DNA from: Brevundimonas sp. UBA5936
Lineage (GTDB): Bacteria > Pseudomonadota > Alphaproteobacteria > Caulobacterales > Caulobacteraceae
Assembly (NCBI GenBank): GCA_002430835.1
Contig: DJDA01000031.1
Location: 1 to 18,216 of the forward strand
Direction of reading: 5' to 3'
DNA: 18,216 nucleotides
In this document: in pieces, positions 14,784 to 18,216 of the stretch
Numbering within the stretch: the first letter of the stretch is position 1
Layout: each line of letters starts with the position of its first letter
Made by a program: the position numbers and the translations under genes
Notes under the pieces: generated by a model
Databases searched by the model: none
What the model saw: only the letters and a program-made list of their open reading frames with translations
Told to the model about the DNA's origin: nothing

Positions 14784-14846
14784 ATGTCGAATAAACTCGA
14801 CTTGATGTAAAAAATAATAGACTCAATGTCTGCGTTGTGCGACATC
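14784..14846. promoter_or_regulatory. Three 21-bp phased ATGT-N11-GAC units, candidate operator
   Basis: Three consecutive 21-bp units start at 14784, 14805 and 14826. Each begins ATGT and has GAC at positions 16-18. The third is a full dyad, ATGTC-N10-GACAT, and the first has ATGTC with GAC. The spacing of exactly two helical turns would place dimers on one face. The stretch is strikingly AT-rich (for example AAAAAATAATAG, 14809-14820) in GC-rich DNA and lies between the mutM stop and the SD of the membrane-protein/XRE operon, so it probably overlaps that promoter. The XRE regulator at the operon's end is the obvious candidate ligand, by inference. Confidence 0.5.
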
Positions 14847-14880
14847 GCCTCATCGCTTGGGATCAAGGAGGGGGCGGCCA

Positions 14881-15345
14881 ATGTCGTTCAGGGAAAAGCT
14901 GTCGTGGGGCGTGTTGCTGACCACGTCGACGGTGTGGGGGTTCTATTTCGTGCGACTGGGGCTGAAGGCGGCTGACGGCTCGCTGACCCAGAATCTGGTG
15001 CTGTGGACCATGGGGGCTTGCATCGGCTTCAGCATCGCGGCCCAGGTCGGCGTTTCCATCCTGGCGGCGGTCAGCACGCCGAAGGCCGAGCGGGGCGTGG
15101 TCGACGAGCGCGAGCAGGGCGTGGCCCTGAAGGCCAGCTACACGGCCTTTGTGACCATGAGCGGCACGCTGGGGGCGCTGTCGGCCTTTGGTTATAATTA
15201 TGCCCTGCGTCATCCGGATATGCTGGGGCCTGACCCTCTGGCGCCGGCTTTGCTGCTGGCGGCCAACGGTTTCATCTTCGCCCTGGCCCTGTCGGAGGTG
15301 GTGCGCCATGCGATCCTGATCACCCGGCTGCGCCGGGTCGTCTGA
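14881..15345 (+). CDS. Four-helix membrane protein, DUF2178-like
   Basis: A 154-residue inner-membrane protein of unknown function. Four hydrophobic segments are visible: about 9-30 (GVLLTTSTVWGFYFV), 40-65 (NLVLWTMGACIGFSIAAQVGVSIL), 88-110 (ASYTAFVTMSGTLGALSAFGY) and 122-145 (LAPALLLAANGFIFALALSEVV). The cytoplasmic loop carries ERGVVDEREQGVALKASY. The DERE...LKA pattern recalls small membrane proteins (DUF2178 type) often paired with a small XRE regulator, which is what follows here. ATG 14881 is chosen for AAGGAGG upstream. It opens a three-gene operon and is a diverged paralogue of the next protein (both begin MSFREK). Confidence 0.72.
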   Translation: MSFREKLSWGVLLTTSTVWGFYFVRLGLKAADGSLTQNLVLWTMGACIGFSIAAQVGVSILAAVSTPKAERGVVDEREQGVALKASYTAFVTMSGTLGALSAFGYNYALRHPDMLGPDPLAPALLLAANGFIFALALSEVVRHAILITRLRRVV

Positions 15346-15369
15346 ACTGCGAAGGACAAGGAGCGCGTC

Positions 15370-15858
15370 ATGAGCTTTCGCGAGAAGCACCTGTGGGTGG
15401 CCATCATCGCCGGGTTGGCGGTCTGGGGCGCCTACGCCTGGAGGTTCGGCGAGCGGGTGCTGGCCGGAGGGCTGAAGCAGGCGGACTTCGCCGCCGACAT
15501 GGGCGGTCTGTTCATCCTGGGCCTGATCGCTGTGGTGGTTCTGGAAAGCGGGCTGACGGCCCTGGCCATGTTGACGACGTCCAAGGCCGAGCGCCGGGCG
15601 CGCGACGAGCGTGAAGGCGCAGCGACGCTGCAGGCCAGCCACGTGTCTCTGATGCTGTTGATCGGCCTGCTGGTGACGATCTCGGCGGTCGCCTATGGCG
15701 TCGGCTTCTGGGGCAGCCTCAAGCCTGAGGGGCTCGCGCGGTGGATGATCCCCGGCAACGGCCTGGTGCTGGTGGCCAATGCGGTCCTGGGCTGCGTCAT
15801 GGCGTCGGAGCTGGCGCGCTGGGCCCTGTCCCTGGCCCTGTTGAAGCGGGGGCGGTGA
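15370..15858 (+). CDS. Second four-helix membrane protein, paralogue of the preceding
   Basis: A 162-residue membrane protein with the same start (MSFREK), the same four-helix plan and the same loop motif (KAERRARDEREGAATLQASH). Helices lie at about 8-25, 42-68, 96-118 and 126-150. Identity outside the N-terminus and DERE loop is low, so the duplication is old. It follows its paralogue by 24 bases, with AAGGAG before ATG. Its TGA shares one base with the ATG of the XRE gene (TGATG), implying translational coupling. A heteromeric complex with the first protein is possible. Function unknown. Confidence 0.72.
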   Translation: MSFREKHLWVAIIAGLAVWGAYAWRFGERVLAGGLKQADFAADMGGLFILGLIAVVVLESGLTALAMLTTSKAERRARDEREGAATLQASHVSLMLLIGLLVTISAVAYGVGFWGSLKPEGLARWMIPGNGLVLVANAVLGCVMASELARWALSLALLKRGR

Positions 15859-16076
15859 TGAGCAAGACGCCGCCGCCCATCAGGAACCGCATCCGCGAAC
15901 TGCGCTTCCATGCCAATGAGATGACTCAGGCCGACCTGGCCGCGCGCATCGGCATGACGCGCCAGACCATCGTCGCCATGGAGCAGGGCAAATACTCGCC
16001 CAGCCTCGAAGCCGCCTTCCGCATCGCCCAGGTCTTCGGCGTCGAGATCGGCGAGGTGTTCCAGTGGGAGGGCTGA
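15858..16076 (+). CDS. Small XRE-family regulator at the end of the membrane-protein operon
   Basis: A 72-residue protein that is almost only an HTH domain: RNRIRELRFHANEMTQADLAAR with the start of helix 2, IGMTRQTIVAMEQGKYSPSLEAA as helices 3-4, and FRIAQVFGVEIGEVFQWEG. It is the YozG/HTH-type form usually found beside small multi-helix membrane proteins. ATG 15858 overlaps the upstream stop by one base; no separate SD is obvious, so it is probably made by coupled reinitiation. The three phased dyads upstream of the operon (14784-14846) are the likely target, by inference. The hydratase gene begins 41 bases downstream with its own SD. Confidence 0.85.
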   Translation: MSKTPPPIRNRIRELRFHANEMTQADLAARIGMTRQTIVAMEQGKYSPSLEAAFRIAQVFGVEIGEVFQWEG

Positions 16077-16117
16077 GGCGCTAGACCACCCTGCAACGAG
16101 CATAGAGGAGCGCCCAG

Positions 16118-16903
16118 ATGGCCGACGCCTATTCCACCCTGCTGATCGAACGCCATGCCGACGGCTATGCGGTCGTCACCCTGAACCGGCCCGAGGCGCT
16201 GAATGCGCTGAACACCACCTTGACGGGCGAGCTGGGCGACTTCCTTGAGAGCGTGGCCGATGACGACAGCGTGCGCTGCATCGTCCTGACCGGCTCCGTG
16301 AAGGCCTTCGCGGCGGGCGCCGACATCAAGGAGATGGCGGATCAGGCCTATGCCGACATGTATCGCGGCAACTTCTTCGCCCGCGCCCATGACCGGGTGG
16401 CGAACTTCCGCAAGCCGATCATCGCGGCGGTGTCGGGCTACGCCCTGGGCGGCGGCTGCGAGCTGGCCATGCTGTGCGACTTCATCATCGCCTCGGACAC
16501 GGCGAAGTTCGGCCAGCCGGAGATCAATCTGGGCGTGGCGCCCGGCATTGGCGGCTCTCAGCGCCTGACCCGCGCCGTGGGCAAGGCCAAGGCCATGGAT
16601 ATGTGCCTGACCGGCCGGATGATGGACGCCGTCGAGGCCGAACGCGCCGGGCTGGTGTCGCGCGTCGTGGCGTCCGACGCCCTGCTGGACGAAGCGCGCG
16701 CCGCCGCCGCCAAGATCGCCGGCCAGTCGATCCTGGCCGTCATGGCCAATAAGGAGCTGGTCAACGCCGCCTTCGAGACGACCCTGGCGCAAGGGGTGGT
16801 GTTCGAGCGTCGTCTGTTCCACTCCCTGTTCGCCTTCGACGATCAGAAGGAGGGCATGGCCGCCTTCGTCGAGAAGCGCAAACCGGCTTTCACGGGTCGC
16901 TGA
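16118..16903 (+). CDS. Enoyl-CoA hydratase (crotonase family)
   Basis: A 261-residue cytoplasmic enzyme, probably hydrating short-chain trans-2-enoyl-CoA in beta-oxidation. The crotonase features are complete: N-terminal VVTLNRPEALNALN, oxyanion-hole segments FAAGADIKEM and GYALGGGCELAM, and the two catalytic glutamates Glu115 (GGGCELAM) and Glu135 (GQPEINLGVAPGIGGSQRL). The C-terminal helix has FDDQKEGMAAFVEKRKPAFTGR. Length equals short-chain enoyl-CoA hydratases. ATG 16118 has GAGGAG nine bases upstream. It lies just before rpsT-dnaA, the position seen in other alphaproteobacteria. A hairpin (16910-16950) follows the stop. Confidence 0.93.
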   Translation: MADAYSTLLIERHADGYAVVTLNRPEALNALNTTLTGELGDFLESVADDDSVRCIVLTGSVKAFAAGADIKEMADQAYADMYRGNFFARAHDRVANFRKPIIAAVSGYALGGGCELAMLCDFIIASDTAKFGQPEINLGVAPGIGGSQRLTRAVGKAKAMDMCLTGRMMDAVEAERAGLVSRVVASDALLDEARAAAAKIAGQSILAVMANKELVNAAFETTLAQGVVFERRLFHSLFAFDDQKEGMAAFVEKRKPAFTGR

Positions 16904-16909
16904 ATCCGT

Positions 16910-16950
16910 GTCGGGGCCGGACGCTGCGGGGCGCAAACCCCGGCCCCGAC
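16910..16950 (+). terminator. Hairpin after the enoyl-CoA hydratase gene
   Basis: A perfect 11-bp stem, arms 16910-16920 (GTCGGGGCCGG) and 16940-16950, encloses a 19-base loop with a competing inner stem (CGGGG 16927-16931 with CCCCG 16938-16942). It begins 6 bases past the stop. It lacks a T-run (TCAATTCCCG follows), so it may act as a weak terminator or an mRNA-end stabiliser. Confidence 0.5.
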
Positions 16951-16970
16951 TCAATTCCCGCCGGATCGCG

Positions 16971-16999
16971 TTGACCGTTCGGGGGCTTTCCGCTATAGC
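16971..16999 (+). promoter_or_regulatory. Housekeeping promoter of rpsT
   Basis: TTGACC (16971-16976), a 17-base spacer and TATAGC (16994-16999) within GCTATAGC match the alphaproteobacterial sigma-73 consensus well. Transcription would begin near 17006, giving a leader of about 64 bases before the rpsT ATG. Confidence 0.8.
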
Positions 17000-17069
17000 C
17001 GCCCGCTCTTGAGATTTTCTCGCCGTGGACGTGTGGTTTACGGCGTTTTCGTTCGAAGGTTTTTACCCG

Positions 17070-17339
17070 ATGGCCAACAATGCAGGCGCCCGCAAGGCGA
17101 TCCGCAAGATCGAAGCGCGGACCGAAGTGAACAAGGCCCGCCGCACCCGCGTGCGCACCTACCTGCGCAAGTTCCAGGAAGCCCTGACGGGCGGCGACGT
17201 CGAAGCCGCCAAGGCCGCCTTCATCACCGCTCAGTCGGAACTGATGCGCGCCGTGTCGAAGGGCGTGGTTCACAAGAACACCGGCTCGCGCAAGGTCAGC
17301 CGTCTGGCCGCCCAGCTGAAGAAGCTGTCGGCCGCCTGA
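17070..17339 (+). CDS. rpsT: 30S ribosomal protein S20
   Basis: An 89-residue, strongly basic, helical protein that binds 16S rRNA in the 30S body. The N-terminus MANNAGARKAIRKIEARTEVNKARR split in the usual place, plus RVRTYLRKFQEAL and KGVVHKNTGSRKVSRLAAQLKKL, are typical S20 sequences. ATG 17070 is chosen over an upstream in-frame ATG (17025) because the family begins MAN and GAAGG precedes it. It has a strong promoter of its own (16971-16999) and a hairpin terminator at 17446-17475. The position directly upstream of dnaA is conserved in many alphaproteobacteria. Confidence 0.97.
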   Translation: MANNAGARKAIRKIEARTEVNKARRTRVRTYLRKFQEALTGGDVEAAKAAFITAQSELMRAVSKGVVHKNTGSRKVSRLAAQLKKLSAA

Positions 17340-17445
17340 TTTCGCAGGGCGCTCGGACGGGTCTTCACGGCTTCGTCAAACGGCGCAATGTGACGGCTAC
17401 GGAAGGCCTGTAACGGGCATTTCGTAAAAGAATGTAAGAATTTCA

Positions 17446-17475
17446 ACGGCGAGGAAGCGCAAGCTCCCTCGCCGT
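17446..17475 (+). terminator. rpsT terminator hairpin with GCAA tetraloop
   Basis: The outer stem ACGGCGAGG (17446-17454) pairs with CCTCGCCGT (17467-17475). After an A/C mismatch, AGC-GCAA-GCT closes with a GNRA-type tetraloop. It is followed by CTTGCTGTCT, a modest T-tract. It lies about 107 bases past the rpsT stop. Confidence 0.72.
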
Positions 17476-17505
17476 CTTGCTGTCTGGAGCTAAGTGACGC
17501 TTACG

Positions 17506-17602
17506 GATTCTGGTTATGGATTGGGGCGAAATCGCCATTTTCCCAAGCCCTGCCGAGGTTTGCCGGAGTCAATCAATTTAAGTGCGAATCTCGACTCGAA
17601 TC
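17506..17602. promoter_or_regulatory. Cluster of five GANTC (CcrM) sites upstream of dnaA
   Basis: GATTC 17506-17510, GAGTC 17566-17570, GAATC 17586-17590, GACTC 17593-17597 and GAATC 17598-17602. The last three fall within 17 bases and end four bases before a candidate -35. GANTC is the target of the cell-cycle methyltransferase CcrM, and in Caulobacter dnaA transcription depends on promoter methylation state. The same control is inferred here. Confidence 0.65.
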
Positions 17603-17606
17603 AGCG

Positions 17607-17634
17607 TTGATCTCCGCCGCGCCGGGGGTAAGTT
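17607..17634 (+). promoter_or_regulatory. Candidate dnaA promoter
   Basis: TTGATC (17607-17612), a 16-base spacer and TAAGTT (17629-17634). The -35 is fair and the -10 weak. Start of transcription near 17641 would give a leader of about 185 bases, comparable with the long dnaA leader known in Caulobacter. It sits immediately after the GANTC cluster, which supports it. Confidence 0.35.
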
Positions 17635-17683
17635 GAAGGGGTAACGCGCTTCCGTCCTGTTGGGATGAAGACGAGGGAAATCA

Positions 17684-17830
17684 ATGGTTTCCCTTGGCGC
17701 GAGATGTCTGTCTGTGAGTACGACCCCGCTTGCGAAGCCCCGCTTCGCGAGGCGAGAGAAGTCGTCCCTGGACGTGGCGTCTCGAAGGGCGTTCGTCGGT
17801 GATAACTCTTGTGGCGGGTGTTCTGAATGA
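17684..17830 (+). CDS. Possible leader ORF overlapping the dnaA start
   Basis: ATG 17684, with GAGG seven bases upstream, opens a 48-codon frame ending at TGA 17828-17830. That stop overlaps the outermost dnaA ATG as ATGA. The peptide (starting MVSLGARCLSVSTT, ending SCGGCSE) has no recognised domain. Its codons (AGA, AGT, TGT, TCT, AGG, CGA) are unlike the neighbouring genes, so it is unlikely to be a conserved protein. If translated, it could couple ribosomes to dnaA. The ATG lies in the loop of a 6-bp or longer hairpin. It may be chance. Confidence 0.22.
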   Translation: MVSLGARCLSVSTTPLAKPRFARREKSSLDVASRRAFVGDNSCGGCSE

Positions 17831-18216
17831 TCGGGGGCGCGGTAATGGCGGGAATGACGGATCCCAACCGTATCTGGACCGAGGCGGCGGACCGCCTGAA
17901 GGCTGAGATCGGGGATGGTCCCTTCAGCTCCTATATCGCGCCTTCCGCCGTGCGCGTGGATTCCCAGGGCAATCTGATCCTGGTGACCCCGACGGCCTAC
18001 GCCCGCGATTGGGTGCGCAAGAACGCCCTGCGTCGCATGAACGAGCTGTGGCTGGGCCTGGACGGCCTGTCGCGCCGCCTGGAGGTGCGCTGCCGCGCCG
18101 AGATGGGTTCGGCGCCGCCGTCGGGCCTGCGCGACGCCCCGCGTCTGGCTTCGATCAGCCCCGCCCCGATCGCTCCGGCCGCCGCCGCGCCCGCCTTCGC
18201 CGCCGCGACCGACGGC
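17827..18216 (+). CDS. dnaA: Chromosomal replication initiator DnaA, N-terminal part (truncated by window)
   Basis: The first 130 codons of dnaA run off the right edge. Domain I is recognisable: NRIWTEAADRLKAEIGDGPFSSYIAP, broken by normal variation, then LILVTPTAYARDWVRKNALRRMNELWLGL and RRLEVRCRAEM. It is followed by the Ala/Pro-rich start of linker domain II. This matches the Caulobacter DnaA layout (W..VC..LK.ELGD..F.SWIAP). The AAA+ and DNA-binding domains lie outside the window. Three in-frame ATGs compete, at 17827, 17845 and 17854. TGA directly precedes 17827, so none lies further upstream; 17827 has GGCGG and 17845 has GGGGG as possible SDs. DnaA initiates chromosome replication. Confidence 0.9.
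   Translation, partial: MIGGAVMAGMTDPNRIWTEAADRLKAEIGDGPFSSYIAPSAVRVDSQGNLILVTPTAYARDWVRKNALRRMNELWLGLDGLSRRLEVRCRAEMGSAPPSGLRDAPRLASISPAPIAPAAAAPAFAAATDG

Larger units (their letters stand above)
17340..17826 (+). other. 487-bp rpsT-dnaA intergenic region
   Basis: This stretch contains no recognised conserved gene. From left to right it has about 100 featureless bases, the rpsT terminator hairpin (17446-17475), a GANTC cluster (17506-17602), a candidate dnaA promoter (17607-17634), and then a structured leader. The leader hairpins are GGGAAA 17675-17680 with TTTCCC 17688-17693, and a 10-bp stem 17729-17738/17742-17751 with a CCC loop and one U-G pair. The second has an alternative fold, GCTT 17728-17731 with AAGC 17735-17738. 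No DnaA-box (TTATCCACA-like) or full CtrA site (TTAA-N7-TTAA) was found, so this does not look like oriC. Confidence 0.7.

Noticed and set aside
14786..14801. GTCGA-N6-TCGAC as the mutM terminator
   Set aside because: The stem is only five pairs and is not followed directly by a T-run. The bases are better explained as part of the 21-bp repeat array.
17516..17581. Small ORF (ATG 17516, 21 codons) in the dnaA upstream region
   Set aside because: No SD, no conserved features, and it spans a regulatory GANTC site; probably chance.
17340..17826. The region as a chromosomal origin (oriC)
   Set aside because: No DnaA boxes, no AT-rich unwinding element and no complete CtrA sites. TTAA at 17578 has no partner at the right spacing. 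The Caulobacter origin is not in the rpsT-dnaA gap.

Overview
The window is high-GC bacterial chromosome. It most likely comes from an alphaproteobacterium of the Caulobacterales, Brevundimonas-like. This rests on four observations: the order mutM ... enoyl-CoA hydratase - rpsT - dnaA near the right end, a ROSE-type RNA thermometer in front of a small heat-shock gene, a GCTATA-type -10 element before rpsT, and a cluster of GANTC (CcrM methylation) sites in front of dnaA. The genus is inferred; no rRNA or other marker settles it. I see no tRNA, rRNA, CRISPR array, transposase or phage gene.

Layout. Positions 1-54 are the tail of an unidentified + strand gene, followed by a perfect palindrome. 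Positions 165-864 hold an IbpA/Hsp20 chaperone gene (- strand) with its terminator and a ROSE leader. Positions 965-3798 (+) hold two tandem paralogous exported methyltransferase-like proteins, one with a plain Sec signal and one a predicted lipoprotein. They are followed, with stop/start overlap, by an alpha/beta-hydrolase gene interrupted by one in-frame TGA. Positions 3803-4585 (-) encode a HisN-type phosphatase, and 4662-4934 (-) a small XRE regulator. Positions 5108-5365 (+) encode a GlsB/YeaQ-type membrane protein, which converges on a secreted protein with a PRC-barrel-like core (5437-5898, -). Positions 6029-7693 (+) encode a short MprF-like aminoacyl-phosphatidylglycerol synthase, converging on typA/bipA (7756-9588, -). 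A YeiH-type exporter (-) and a YeiE-like LysR regulator (+) diverge from a short spacer with a 17-bp palindrome. An OPT-family transporter (11766-13814, -) is divergent from mutM (13919-14782, +).

The right end is the replication-initiation neighbourhood. In many alphaproteobacteria mutM, an enoyl-CoA hydratase, rpsT and dnaA lie close together. Here a three-gene cassette (two paralogous four-helix membrane proteins plus an XRE regulator, 14881-16076) sits between mutM and the hydratase. In front of the cassette is an AT-rich stretch with three 21-bp-phased copies of ATGT-N11-GAC, a good candidate for an autoregulatory operator. After rpsT a 487-bp leader precedes the truncated dnaA. It holds the rpsT terminator, five GANTC sites within 97 bp, a candidate promoter, strong hairpins and a small open frame that ends in an ATGA overlap with the outermost dnaA start.

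Most genes are ordinary core or envelope/stress functions. The observations most worth checking are the operator array with its membrane-protein/XRE cassette, the dnaA leader, the nonsense-interrupted hydrolase, the exported methyltransferase pair and the ROSE thermometer.
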